NCBI RefSeq assembly: GCF_036417845.1
Contig: NC_090017.1
Location: 434,001 to 498,000, forward strand
From: Apteryx mantelli
Lineage: Eukaryota; Chordata; Aves; Apterygiformes; Apterygidae
DNA: 64,000 bases
Direction of reading: 5' to 3'
Shown: in pieces, positions 30,707 through 41,880 of the stretch
Layout: every line of letters starts with the position of its first letter
Numbering within the stretch: position 1 is the first letter of the stretch
Notes under the pieces: model-generated
Told to the model about the DNA's origin: nothing
What the model saw: only the letters and a program-made list of their open reading frames with translations
Database searches by the model: none
Program-made: the position numbers and the translations under genes

Positions 30707-31011
30707 CCAATCACCGCCGCCACCACCGACCCGGAAGCGCTCCCGCCACGCCCTCAGCGGCTTCCCCCATCACGTGCTTCCCCAGCCCGGCTCTCACTGG
30801 CCGTCTGGCCGCGGCGCGAGCCAATGGAAACGCGGCCGGGAGCGGTGGCCAAAGGGAGGGGCGGAGCGGAGGCGGTGACGGGCAGGGCCCCGCACCAATG
30901 GCGTGCGGCGGGGCGGGGCGGGGCCAGGCGGCAGGCCGGCCTATGGGCGGGCTCAGGGGGCGGGGCGCGGAGGGGCGGTCAGCTGACGGCGAGCGGGGCA
31001 GGAGCGGGGCC
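30707..31011 (+). promoter_or_regulatory. LAMTOR4: LAMTOR4 promoter with three CCAAT boxes
   Basis: CCAAT at 30707-30711, 30821-30825 and 30895-30899, with several GC boxes (GGGGCGGGG) downstream. A CRE-like GACGTCAT and an octamer-like ATGCAAA lie near 30,680. This is typical of a housekeeping CpG promoter. Confidence 0.6.
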
Positions 31012-32586
31012 ATGGTGAGTGCGGGGTCGGGGGGCGCTAGGACCCGGGGGGGGGTCCTTTGGGGGACTGGGATGGGGGGCACTGGGACCCTGGAGAGTCC
31101 CTTTGGGGAACTGGAAGCACTGGGATAGGGGGCACTGGGATGGGGGGCACTGGGACCCTGGGAGGCCCTTTGGGGAACTGGGAGCACTGGAATGGGGGGC
31201 ACTGGGATGGGGGGCACTGGGACCCTGGGAGGCCCTTTGGGGAACTGGGAGCACTGGGATGGGGGACACTGGGAGAAACTGGGACCCTGAGGGGGGCACT
31301 GGGGGGGGGGAACTGGAGCCCTGGGGGGGGCATGGGGGAACTGGGAGAAACTGGGACCCTGAGGGAGGACACGGGGGGAGCCTGGGCTGGGGGGCACAGA
31401 GGGCACAGGGGGGGTCACGGTGGGGGGGAACTGGGAGGAAACTGGGGCACTGTGGGATTGGGGAGGGGGGCACTGCCGGGTGGGGGGGGTGTCCCTGCGA
31501 TTTGGGGGTGACAGCTCCCCCCCCCCACCGGTCCTCCCCCCTCCCCAGACCACGGCGCTGACCCAGGGGCTGGAGCGGATCCCGGACCAGTTGGGCTACT
31601 TGGTCATCAGCGACGGGGCCGTGCTGGCGGTGAGGGCGCCCGGACGCCTGGGCCCTCGGGGCGGGGGGGGCCCCCGGACGCCTGGGCCCCTGCAAAGGGT
31701 GGGGGGGGGGGCAGATGGGCACATGGCAGCACAGAGGAGGGAGCGAGGTGGAGCAGGGGCACCTGAGTGACAGGAGGGAGGTTGGGGACACCGTGGGGGT
31801 GGGTGGGCCCGGACGCCTGGGCCCCGGTGACGCTGTGTGTGTCCCCCCCCCACCATGGCAGTCGGCCGGCGACCTGGAGAACGACGAGCACACGGCCGCG
31901 GTGCTCTCGGAGCTGGTGGCCACGGCCTGCGGGCTGCGGCTGCAGCGCGGCCACGACCCCCCCTTCAAGCGCCTCTCGGGTGAGTGTCCCCCCCCCCCGG
32001 TGGTGGCTGTCACCCGCTTGTCCCCAGGGTGGCCGTGGCCCCTGCGCTGGCCCCGTGGTGGCAGCAGCCTCAAGGACCCTGGGGTGGTGGTGGCCCTCCA
32101 CGCTCACCTTGTCCACCAGGGTGGTGGTGGTGGTGGTGGTGGTGGTGGTGGCCCCGCGCTCACCAGGTACCTGGGGTGGTGGTGGCCCTGGTGGCCCCAT
32201 GCTCACCCTGTCCTCAGGGGAGTGGTGGCCCCAGTGTCCCCAGGGTGATGGTGGTGGCCTCGGTGGCTCCACATTCACCCTGTCCCCAGGGGAGTGGTGG
32301 CCCCGGAGTGATGGTGGTGGCCTTGGTGGCCCCACGCTCACTCTGTCCCTAGGGAGTGGTGGCCCCAGTGTCCCCAGGGTGATGGTGATGACCCCGGTGG
32401 CCCCACACTCGCCCTGCCTCCAGGAGGGTGGCGTCCCCGGGGCGACGGTGGTGGCCTCGGTGGCCCCGTGCTCACCCTGTCCCCGCAGTGGTGTTCGGGG
32501 AACACTCCCTCCTCGTCACCGTCTCCGGGCAGAAGCTCTTCGTGGTGAAGCGCCAGAACCACGTCCAGGAGCCCGTCGCCGTGTGA
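31012..32586 (+). CDS. LAMTOR4: Ragulator complex protein LAMTOR4
   Basis: Roadblock-fold Ragulator subunit that anchors Rag GTPases and mTORC1 at the lysosome. Exons: 31012-31014 (the ATG only, directly followed by GTGAGT), 31549-31629, 31862-31979, 32489-32586; 99 aa, identical to the human length. Translation begins M then [19 protein letters not shown], continues [18 protein letters not shown] and [17 protein letters not shown], and ends [16 protein letters not shown] and [14 protein letters not shown]. All introns are GT-AG with matching phases. The stop TGA is at 32584-32586. Confidence 0.97.
31040..31480. repeat. LAMTOR4 intron 1 repeat, GGGGGGCACTGGGACCCTGG
   Basis: Units of about 75 bp containing GAGGCCCTTTGGGGAACTGG and GAGCACTGGGATGG, two almost identical at 31,130-31,265. 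Confidence 0.9.
31990..32470. repeat. LAMTOR4 intron 3 repeat, GGTGATGGTGGTGGCC-type units
   Basis: Units of 50-65 bp, GTCCCCAGGGGAGTGGTGG with CTCGGTGGCCCCACGCTCACC. It includes a (GGT)n tract at about 32,120-32,150. Confidence 0.88.
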
Positions 32587-32599
32587 GCCGCCCCGGAGG

Positions 32600-33000
32600 T
32601 CGGCCCGCGTCCCCGCTGTCCCCAGGGCGAGGGGGACGGTCCCCCTCCCCGCTGCCGTCCCCAGGGCTTCGGGGGATCTGTCCCCTGCGTCCCCAGGGCC
32701 CTGCGGTGACACCCACCCGGGTCGCTGCCATCCCCAAGACCTTCCCAGGTGGACGGTCCCCCACATCTCTGCTGTCCCCAGGGCTCTGTGGTGTCCCCCA
32801 GCCATGTCCCTGCTGTCCCCAGGGCCCCGTGGTGACACCCACCCGTGTCTCTGCTGTCCCCCCCCCCCGGCCCTGCAGTGACACCCACTTGCTTCCCCGT
32901 CAACCGCAGCAGAGCGGTTCCCCATGTCCCTGCTGTCCCCAAGGCGCTGCGGTGTCCGGCGTCCCCTGTCCCCTGCACGTCCCAGGGCCCTGCGGCGTCA
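32600..33000. repeat. LAMTOR4 3'UTR repeat, GTCCCCAGGGCYCTGYGGTG
   Basis: About eight units of 55-65 bp between the stop codon and the poly(A) signal. Confidence 0.85.
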
Positions 33001-33029
33001 CTCTCCAACCGTTGTCCCTCCCTTGAGAC

Positions 33030-33035
33030 AATAAA
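33030..33035 (+). terminator. LAMTOR4: Poly(A) signal AATAAA of LAMTOR4
   Basis: GACAATAAATTGTGTCC, with a downstream GT-rich tract. About 200 bp from the convergent TRAPPC14 signal. Confidence 0.85.
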
Positions 33036-33233
33036 TTGTGTCCTGGTCCCGTCCCCGTCCCCCGTGGCAGCTTCTTTTGGGGGGGGGGGGACGTGGCTCC
33101 CCTCAGGGCAGGGGACGGGGTGACAGCAGGGGTCACGGTGGGGGGGTGTCCTGCTTTCCCCCATCGCCCGTGTCCCCCTCGGGGCGACAGACCTGTCCCC
33201 ACGTCACCGTCACCAGCACGTCCAGGCCAGCGC

Positions 33234-33239
33234 TTTATT
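33234..33239 (-). terminator. TRAPPC14: Poly(A) signal AATAAA of TRAPPC14
   Basis: CGCTTTATTCGC on the plus strand, about 600 bp past the TRAPPC14 stop; gives a tail-to-tail spacing of about 170 bp with LAMTOR4. Confidence 0.7.
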
Positions 33240-33835
33240 CGCACGCGCACACACACACACGCGGCAGCCAGCGCGGAGGCAAATAAATAACACGATTAAA
33301 GTGCCGCCCGTCTCGGGGGGGGGCACGGGGACGTCCCCGTCCCCAGCGGGGCTCGGAAGCGGGTGGCAGCGCGGGACCTGCCTTTGGCTCAGCACCCCGG
33401 GGCCACGTCCCGGTGTGTCCCCCACCCCACCCCCGGCAGCAGGGACACGTCCTGGTCCCTTGTCATCCCCGTGTCCGTCTGTGTCCCCCCCCCCCCCCCC
33501 CCCAGCAGCCAAATTCAAGGCAAGGCGGGAAGCCGCAGGGGTGTGAACAGCGCCGGGACCAGCCGCAGGACGTCCCCCCCCGTCCCCCCCCCACCGCCGC
33601 CTTCCCCAGTGCCACCCCCGTCCCCAGAGCATCGTCACCTTCCCCCCCCCCCAGGGTGGGGACGGGTCCCCCGCCCCTGTCCCCCTTTTGGGCCCCAGGT
33701 CCCCCATGGCACGTTCCAGTCCAGTCCCAGTGAAGCAGCAGGTTTGGCCCCGCCGGGGGCGTGGAGAAGGGGGGGGGGGGGACACACACGGCCACAGTCC
33801 CCAGCCCCCCCCGCCGCTCGTCCCCGCGGTGGCCG

Positions 33836-36800
33836 TCACTTGACGGGCTCCACGACGAGCACCTTGCACTCCCGCTTGGCGATCTTGTCCAGGGACAGCA
33901 CCGTCTTCTCGGGGGGCAGGTAGAGGGGCCGCCCCACGGGGGAGCCCACCGGCGGGGTGATGGCGCGCCGCTCCATGACGCTGCCCGACCTGGCGGCGCC
34001 GGGCGCTGAGGGGGCTGTCCCCTGCCCCGCGTCCCTGCGGGGCTGCCGGTCCCCTGTCCCTGCAGGGCTGGCTGTCCCCTGCCCCGCGTCCCTGCGGGGC
34101 TGCCGGTCCCCTGCCCCCTGTCCCGGGGGGGCTGGCGGTCCCCTTCCCCGCGTCCCTGCGGGGCTGCCGGTCCCCTGCCCTGTGTCCCTGCGGGGCTGCC
34201 GGTCCCCTGCCCCGTGTCCCTGCGGGGCTGGCTGTCCCCTGCCCCGTGTCCCTGGGGGCCTGGCTGTCCCCTGCCCCATGTCTCTGCAGGGCTGGCTGTC
34301 CCCTGCCCTGTGTCCCTAGGGGGCTGGCTGTCCCCTGTCCCTGTGGGGCTGGCTGTCCCCTGTCCCTGCGGGGCTGGCTGTCCCCCTCCCCGCCCCCCCC
34401 CAGCACAGGTATCCCCCCTGTGCCAAACACCCCTCTGCCCCGGGTGCATCCACCACGCTGGGTGTCCCCGCTGTCCCCTCCAGCCCCGGGTGCCACCCAC
34501 CTCGTCTCCCTCTCACCCCACACGTCCCCTTGCCGCGCGTCCCCTCATCCCGGCTGCCGTCCCCTCCCCGGCATCCCCCTCCCCGCCAGCTCAGCCCCGC
34601 GCGTCCCCCCAGCCCCGTCCCGCGCGTTGTCCCCTCTCCGGGTCCCCTCCGTACCTCATGAGGTGGCTGCGGGACGGCTGCTGGTGGGAGAAGGACTGGG
34701 AGCGGCCGAGGCCGGCCTGGTGCCGCTCCACCAGGTCGCGCACGGCCGGGCTGCTGGGGCTGCTCTTGCGCGACACGGGCCGGGCCTCGGGCGGCGGGTT
34801 GGCCACGCTCGCCGTGAACTGCAGCTTCAGCTTCATGTGCTGCGACAGCTGGCGACGGCGCGGCGCCGGTGACGCCGGGCTCCGTTCCCGCCCTCCCTCC
34901 CGCCGCCCTCCCGCCGCCGAGCCCCGCGACGGGCCCAGGCGTCCGGGCGGCCTCACCTCGAAAAGCCCGGCCCGCAGCGCCTGGAAGGCCACGCGGATGG
35001 TGAGGGCGCTGCCCTTGCGGGAGTAGCCCAGGTTGTTGAGCGGCGTGTGGCACACGATGGCGTCCAGCGCCGCCTGCGTGGCCCGGCGCTCCTCCCCGGA
35101 CAGCTTCTTCCCTAGAGGGGGGACACGTGGCGATGGGATCTCTGCGCTTTCTCGGCCACCTCCGTCACCTCCATCCCCTCTCGGTCGCCTTGTTCTCTCC
35201 CAGCCAACGCTGTCCCCTCTGATTCCTCCATCTCCCTGCACCTCTCCTCATCACATCCATCCCCAGATCTTCCTCCATCTCCTCTGTCCCCTCCTGGCCA
35301 CCTCTGTCACCTCCATTGCTTCTTGGCCACCTTGTCCTCTCCCAGCCAACACTGTCCCCTCTGATCCTTCCATCTCCCCACACCTCCCCTCATCACGTCC
35401 ATCCCCAGATCCTTCTCCATCTCATCTGATCCCCTTCCCATCTTCTCTGTCATCTCCTGGCCACCTCTGTCACCTCCATTCCTTCTTGGCCACCTTGTCC
35501 CCTCCCAGCCATCACTGTCCCCTCCAGTCCCTCTCAGCCACCTTGAAACCTCCTGGCCATCCCTGTCCCCTCTGATGCCCCCCATCACGTCCATCCCCTC
35601 TTGGCTACCCCCAGATCCTCCCGCCAATCCCCTCCCCGTCCCCTCCTGTCCCCACCGGCCGTGGCGGTCTCGGGCGTCCAGACGAGCCGCACGGCCAGGA
35701 AGTCCTGGAGGTCGTTGAGCAGCGTGTAGGTGACGGTGAAGCGCTGCCGGGCCCGCACCGGTGACTCGCAGGCGGCCGTCATCACGAAGCGCGGCCGCTC
35801 CAGGCGGATGCTTGGCAGCCTGGGGACGGGACAGGGGTTAGGGACGCGGGGACGGCCCCGAGGAGCCGCGGGGACGGCCCCGAGGAGCCCTGGGGACACG
35901 GTTTAGCGACACGGGCACACGGGAACCACCACGTGGCACCCTGGGGACGTGGGGTTAGTGACATGGGAATGGCACGAGCCCAGGGCAGGGATCCCCCTGC
36001 TTGGAGCAGGAGGACTGGGGGGGTCCCTTCCCCTTTGGGGACAGTGACCCAGAGGTCCCTCCCTTGGGGACCGGGGCCATCGAGGACCTTCGGGGCGGCT
36101 CTCACCGGTAATGGGTGTAGATGCTGCTGGTGAAGGGCAGTTTGGGCGTCGACCACTGGATCACGGCCACCAACGGGACCTCCAAGCCCTGCAGGGACAG
36201 AAGGTCAGGAATGTCCTTGTCCCCACTGCCCACGGCAAGGACAGACCCCCCTCATCCCAGCCAGGATGGTCCCCCAAACCCCCCAGCGCCCCTCAGATTC
36301 CCAGAATGACAAATCCCCCCCCCCCCGCCCAGCCGGGATGGTCCCTCTCGGTGTCCCCTCATCCCTCACGTCCCCCCAGTCAGGACGGTCCCCCCCCCCA
36401 GGGTCCCCCCCACCGTGTCCCCTCACCTCCTTGGCGTCCTCGGGGGGCCTCTCGGGCGCCTGGAGCTGGAAGAGGAAGTTGTGCTCCTCGAGGGCGCTGA
36501 GGGCGCAGGGACAGGCCGAGCCGGCGCTGGCCACGCGGCAGAAGGCGCCCACGGGCACCTCGCCCGAGTGGTGGCTGCGGGACGGGGCGCGGGGACAACT
36601 CAGGGACGCGTGGGACAGCCCGGAGCCGGGGGGGGGGGGTGGCCTCCCTGGGGCCGAGAGCACGGCACGGCCCCATCCCAAGGGACGGGCAGACCCCCAC
36701 GGCCTCCCTCGGGGTCCGGGAGACGGCACAGCCGCGTCCCCCCCGCCCCAGGGACCGTCCCCGGCGTCCCCAACGCTCACCAGACGTCATCGACCAGCAG

Positions 36801-39542
36801 GACGGAGCCGTCGGGCATGACGGGCAGGTAGCTGGCGTTGAAGTTGGGCAGGATCTGCACGTCCCACAGGGAGATCTCCTCCTGGGACCAGCCGTTCAGC
36901 ACTGGGCGACAGGGACACCAGGGTGACACCACAGGGGACACCGGGGTGGCCCCAACCAGCCTGTGTCCCATCTACGTTCACTTTCTCCAACACACATCCT
37001 CCGCTCTGCCCCAGCCACCTCCTCAGTCCGAGACTGAACCCCCTCTCCGTGGTGGCTGTCCCCACCCCAGCCACCCTAGTGTCCCTGTCCCCCATGCCAC
37101 CGCCCCGTCCCCTCACCTTTGAGCACGGTGAGGTACTTCCCGGAGACGGTGAGCTGGCGGCATCGCACCACGGGCGGGGGCAGCACAGTCAGCAGGGTGC
37201 TCACTGCAGGGAGACGGGCGGTCAAGGGACACGAGGGGACACGGTGGGGGGGACACGGGGCACCCAAGTGGCAGGGGGGGACGGGGACACAAAGCGTAGG
37301 CTGCTGGCAGGGCAGGGGACACGGAGATGGGGAGCCCGAGGGGGGAAAAGGGACATCGGGAACGCAGAATGCCAGAGGCAGGGGACGCTGAGGGAGACGG
37401 GGGACTTGGGGAGGGACAAGGGACCTGGGGGACATCAGGGGACACGGGGCCGGTCCCACCTTGCGCCTTGAAGGCTCCCTGCTCCTGGCGGAAGACGTGC
37501 GCCGGCGCCCGGGTCTGGAGCAGGCTCAGGTACCCGCCGCCCTCCTGCAGCTCAGGCGGCTCCGTGTCCCGCTTCCACACCGTCACCACGATCTGGGGAC
37601 ACCGGGGACGTGGGGTCGAGGCCGGCCCGGAGGTCCCCTCCTGTCCCCGAGGCCTCCTGCTGTCCCCCAAACCCACCCCAACTGCTCCTGAGGGACCCAG
37701 AGAGCGGGACATGAGGGCTGGATCCTGCTCCCCACCCCTGGTCGCAGTCCTATGTCACCATGCTTGTCCCCAAGGTCACCACATTGTCCCCAGGGTCCCA
37801 ACATTGTCTCCAGGGTCCCCTCCTGTCCCCACTCCCACTCTCACCTTGATGGACCAAGAGGCACCGTGGCTAGATCTTAATCCCAGCTCTTGGTCCCCAA
37901 ACTGTCCCAGAGGTCCCATCCTGTCCCTGAGGTCTCCTGCCATCTCCAAGGTCCCCACGCTGTCCCCACCGTCCCTTCCTGCCCCTGAGGTCCCCACGCT
38001 GTCCCCTAGGTCCTCTCCCATCCCCGAGATCCCCACACTGCCCCCCAAGATCCCCATGATTTCCTCAAGTTTCCCTCTCGTTCCCAAGGTCCCCATGCTG
38101 TCCCTGAGGTCCCCTCCTGTCCCCAAGGTCCCCATGCCGTCCCCGAGGTCCCCACGCTGTCCCCAAGGTGCCATCCCCGCCTCACCTTGGCCTTGACGGT
38201 GCCAGGGGGCAGCTTGTCGAGGGAGATGGTCAGGGGGAAGATGACCTCGTCCGTGGACACGATGGGGTCCTCCACCGGCATCTGGGGACACAGCGGGGCT
38301 CAGCCACGGTGGCCCCTTCCCCGGTCCTGCGTCACCTCCCCCGTCACCCCACGTCCCCCTCGTCCCGTATCCTCCCCCCAGGCCTTGGCCCCACATCTGC
38401 CCCACGTCCCTCCTTTGCCCCCCCACGTCCCCTTGTCCCCCTATAGCTTCCTTCGTAGCCACGTCCTTCCCTTATCCCCCATGTCCCCTTCCCCCATATC
38501 CGCCCTTGTCCCCAAGCCCCTTCCTTGTCCCCCACATCCCCTTGTCCCCATGTCCCTCCCTTGCTCCCTTGTCCCCCACGTTCCCTTGTCCCCCCATATC
38601 CACCCTTGTCCCCATGTCCCTCCTTTGTCCCCTCTTGTCCCTTTGTCCCCCCATATCCACCCTTTTCCCCTGTCCCTCCTTTGTTCCCCCGTATCCACCC
38701 TTTTCCCCATGTCCCTCCCTTGTCCCTTGTCCCTCCTCTGTCCCCATGTCCCTTCTCCCCCATGTCCCTCCCTTGCCCCCCCATATCCATCCTTGTCCCC
38801 CTTGTCCTTCCTCTGTCCCCCCCATCCACCCTTTTCCCCATGTCCGTCCCTTGTCCCCCTTGTCCCTCCTCTGTCCCCATGTCCCTTGTCCCCCATGTCC
38901 CTCCCTTGCCCCCCCATATCCATCCTTGTCCCCATGTCCCTCCTCTGTCCCCTTGTCCCCCACATCCCCTTGTCCCCATGTCCCTCCCTTGTCCCCCATG
39001 TCCCTCCTCTGTCCCCTTGTCCCTCCCTTGCCCCCTATATCCACCCTTGTCCCCATGTCCCTGCCCCCAAACCCCACCACGCCCCCCGTCCCCTCCCTCA
39101 TCCTCCACGTCCCCCCTCCCCGGTCACCCACCCCGGCCGCGGGCCGCCCCGGGGGGCCCTGGCTGTGCGTCAGCAGGGCCCGGCAGTCCCGGAAAACGGG
39201 GGGCTCCGGCGGGGCCCCCTCCCCGTCCGGCTCCCCGTCCCCGTCCCGCTCCCCGCAGGGCTCCGAGCCGCCGGGGCTGACGCTGGCCAGGGCGGCCAGC
39301 GAGGCGGCCAGCTCGGCCCAAGGCGGTCGGCCCGGCCCGGTACCGGAGCCCATGCCGGTACCGGAGCCCGTGCCGGTGCCCGGGCGGCAGCGGAGCACCA
39401 GGAGGAAGCGCACGGTCTCGCCCAAGTAGAGGTGGTTGCGGCGGGGCAGCGCCCGGTACCGGCCCGGTTCCCCCGTCAGCAGCTCCCGGGCGGCGAACGG
39501 CACCGCCGGGAAGTACATGAAGTAATCGCACTGCGACTCCAT
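33836..39542 (-). CDS. TRAPPC14: TRAPP II subunit 14 (C7orf43 / MAP11)
   Basis: TRAPPII-associated, microtubule-linked trafficking protein involved in ciliogenesis (preciliary vesicle/Rabin8 pathway in mammals). Eleven coding exons (minus): 39132-39542, 38186-38281, 37460-37592, 37117-37203, 36781-36901, 36427-36574, 36106-36188, 35656-35819, 34957-35111, 34655-34848, 33836-33989; phases all agree, 581 aa (human 580). It starts MESQCDYFMYFPAVPFAAR. Signature stretches: RRNHLYLGETVRFLLVLRC, VSTDEVIFPLTISLDKLPPG, ILPNFNASYLPVMPDGSVLL, HTPLNNLGYSRKGSAL, RKSSPSSPAVRDLVERHQAG and the C-terminal KIAKRECKVLVVEPVK. A Gly/Thr-rich low-complexity segment around residues 54-70 is the least conserved part. 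The first exon carries the most GC-rich coding. Confidence 0.96.
34015..34390. repeat. TRAPPC14 intron 10 repeat, GGGGCTGGCTGTCCCCTGCC
   Basis: About twelve units of 30-33 bp, TCCCTGCGGGGCTGSCNGTCCCC. Confidence 0.9.
35130..35620. repeat. TRAPPC14 intron 8 ~170-180 bp tandem repeat
   Basis: Two to three long units beginning GGCCACCTCTGTCACCTCCA (about 35,155, 35,298 and 35,458), with internal CATCCCCAGATCYTYCTCCA. Less GC-rich than the surroundings. Confidence 0.85.
37690..38180. repeat. TRAPPC14 intron 2 repeat, TCCCCAAGGTCCCCACGCTG
   Basis: Units of about 20-30 bp, GTCCCNGAGGTCCCCNTGCTG. Confidence 0.88.
38330..39110. repeat. TRAPPC14 intron 1 repeat, CATGTCCCTCCCTTGTCCCC
   Basis: About thirty-five units of TCCCTCCTTTGTCCCC and CCATATCCACCCTTG between exons 1 and 2. 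It holds a very long spurious open frame on the plus strand. Confidence 0.9.
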
Positions 39543-39599
39543 GGGCCCAGCCGGTACCGGGGGAAAGGGGGGGGGGGAACGGGAGGACCGAGGGGGAGG

Positions 39600-40360
39600 G
39601 GAGCTGGGGGGGGGTTAGAGACCGGGGGACACCGGGAGCGAGGGGGAACCGGGGGGCTGGATCAAGGGGGGTCCCGGGGGGTCTGGGGAGCGGGAGGGAG
39701 GGGGGGGGAGCGGGCCCGGGGGGGGGCGCGGGCACCGGGGGGAGATGGCGGGGGGCCGTGGAGGGATACCGGGGGGTATCCCGGTACCAGAGGGGAGGCG
39801 CCCCGGGGGGAAGGGGGGGGAATCCCGAGGCCAGGCCGGGCCGGAGGGATCCCGGGGACCGGGAGGGATGCCGGGGCTCCGGGGAGGGGGGGGGGGGGGG
39901 TGCCGGGGAACGCCGCGGGGGGAGGCCGGGGCCGGGCCGGGGCACCGGGGGGGGGGAGGCCCGGGCCGGGGGCTCCCGGTGGCGGTTCCGGCTCCGGCTC
40001 CGCGCGGCGCTGCCGGAGCGACCGGGCGGGGCGGGGGCGGGGCAGGCGGCAGGCGGCGCGGGCGAGCGCCGAGCGCATCGATGAGGAGCTGGGGCACCAC
40101 CCCCTGGAGGACTCGCCTCCCGCCACTGCTGGCAACGTCACATCCGCTCCCCGCACAGGGACCAATCGCCGCGCGGGAAGGCCCTCCGAAGGGGCAGGAC
40201 TTCAGCCTGGCGCCTTCATGCCCGGCTCGGGGCGGGACTTCCTGTTCTGCCACAGGAGGAGCCAATCCCGCCCTTCCGCCCTCCCGCAGGGGGCGGGACT
40301 CCCCCCTCTCACAGCGCAGCCGAATGACTGACAGCAGCAACACCCAATCAGCAGGCTGCT
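39600..40360. promoter_or_regulatory. TRAPPC14: TRAPPC14 upstream CpG island with CCAAT boxes
   Basis: Very GC-rich G-run DNA upstream of the ATG (39,600-40,080), then a less extreme segment with CCAAT motifs near 40,163, 40,262 and 40,345. It ends where the GAL3ST4 3'UTR should end (poly(A) signal at 40,368). Promoter role inferred from position. Confidence 0.5.
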
Positions 40361-40367
40361 TCCAGCT

Positions 40368-40373
40368 TTTATT
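40368..40373 (-). terminator. GAL3ST4: Poly(A) signal AATAAA, probably GAL3ST4
   Basis: CTTTTATTGCC on the plus strand, about 1.5 kb past the GAL3ST4 stop. If used, the 3'UTR contains the whole 40.57-41.77 kb minisatellite. Confidence 0.55.
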
Positions 40374-40569
40374 GCCATTAGGACGGCGCGAGCCGTGACG
40401 GAGGAGGGGCCTGGCCAAGCCCCTCCCCCGGGGGCTCCACCCACGTGCCACGAACATGCTACGACACGCATTTGACATGCCACTGACATCACGTGACGTG
40501 CCACGAGGCACGCTACGACCTGCCATGATGCCGTGAACACGCCACTGCAGACATGCCACATGCCCAAAC

Positions 40570-41775
40570 ATGCCACAGGGTTAGGTGTACCCATTACCCA
40601 GAGCAGGTAAACTGAGGCACAGAGTCGTACCATGGCAGACCCCAATCCCCATTAGGATTGGGAGCTCGTTACCCAGGGCAGGGAAACTGAGGCACGGAGT
40701 GATCCTGCTACGCATTAAGGCCAGGGGGCACCCTGGGTCCCTGCCCCATTACCTGGGACCCAGGTAAACTGAGGCACGGGGCTGTAGTGTGCAGGGAGCC
40801 CAACGCCATATTAGGGCTAAGGGGGCCCATTACTGAGAGCAGGGAAACTGAGGCACAGGGCGGTACCGTGAGGAGACCCCAAAACCATTATGGTCAGGGG
40901 GAATCATTACCCAGACCCGATAAACTAAGGCACAGGGTTTTACCACAGGAAGACCCCAAAAACCAAAAGGGTTAGATGTACCCATTACCCAGATTAGGTA
41001 TGCTGAGGCAGAGGGCTGTACCACAGGGACACCCCAATCCCCATCAGGGTTAGATGCACCCATTATTCACATTAGGTAAAGCAAAGCATGATGCTGCATT
41101 GTGGGCTCCCCCAATGCCCATCAGGGTTAGATGTACCCATTACCCAGATTAGGTATGCTGAAGCAGAGAGCTGTACCATGGGGGTCCCCAACCTCCATCA
41201 GGGTTACACATACCCATTACCCAGATAAGACAAACTGAGGCATGGTGCCGTACTGTGGGGACACCTCAATGCCCATCAGGGTTTGATGTACCCATTACTC
41301 GGATTAGGTAAAGCAAGGCATGATGCCATGTTGTGGGGACACCCCAATCCTCATCACAGTTTGATGTACCCATTATTCAGATTAGGTAAACCAAGGCAGT
41401 ACTGTGGGGACACCCCAATGCCCATCAGGGTTCGATGTACCCATTACCCAGATTAGGTACACTGAGGCACGGTGCTATAGGGACACCCCAATGCCCATCA
41501 GGGTTTGATGTACCCATTACCCAGATTAGGTACACTGAGGCACAGCGCTATAGGGACACCCCAGTGCCCATCAGGGTTCGATGTACCCATTACTCAGATC
41601 AGGTAAACCAAGGCAGTACTGTGGGGACACCCCAATGCCCATCAGGGTTCGATGTACCCATTACCCAGATTAGGTACGCTGAGGCACGGCGCTATGGGGA
41701 CACCCGAATGCCCATCAGCATTTGATATACCCATTACCCAGACCAGGCAAACTGAGGCACGGCACGATCCCGTGT
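40570..41775. repeat. Minisatellite with MIR-like AACTGAGGCACAG core
   Basis: About sixteen units of 60-90 bp: TACCCATTACCCAGATTAGG, TAAACTGAGGCACRG, GGACACCCCAATGCCCATCA, GGGTTYGATG. The stretch GTAAACTGAGGCACAGAG resembles the conserved core of MIR SINEs. It lies in the likely 3'UTR of GAL3ST4. Several copies are near-identical (41,425-41,725). Confidence 0.9.
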
Positions 41776-41880
41776 GGGGCTCCCTGCCACGTCCACAGGC
41801 TGGGGGGGGGGCTACGGAGGGGTTGGGGGGAAGGGGCAATCTCTCGCCACGCCTGCCCCCCCCCCCCGCCGCCCCCGCCG

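Noticed and set aside
33285-33300. AATAAATAA on the plus strand as LAMTOR4 poly(A) signal
   Set aside because: LAMTOR4 already has a well-placed AATAAA at 33,030-33,035. The later one lies beyond the convergent TRAPPC14 end and has no plus-strand gene before it.
38187-40331. A 714-codon open frame on the plus strand
   Set aside because: Low-complexity Pro/Ser/Cys product of the TRAPPC14 intron 1 repeat and the antisense of exon 1; no domain.
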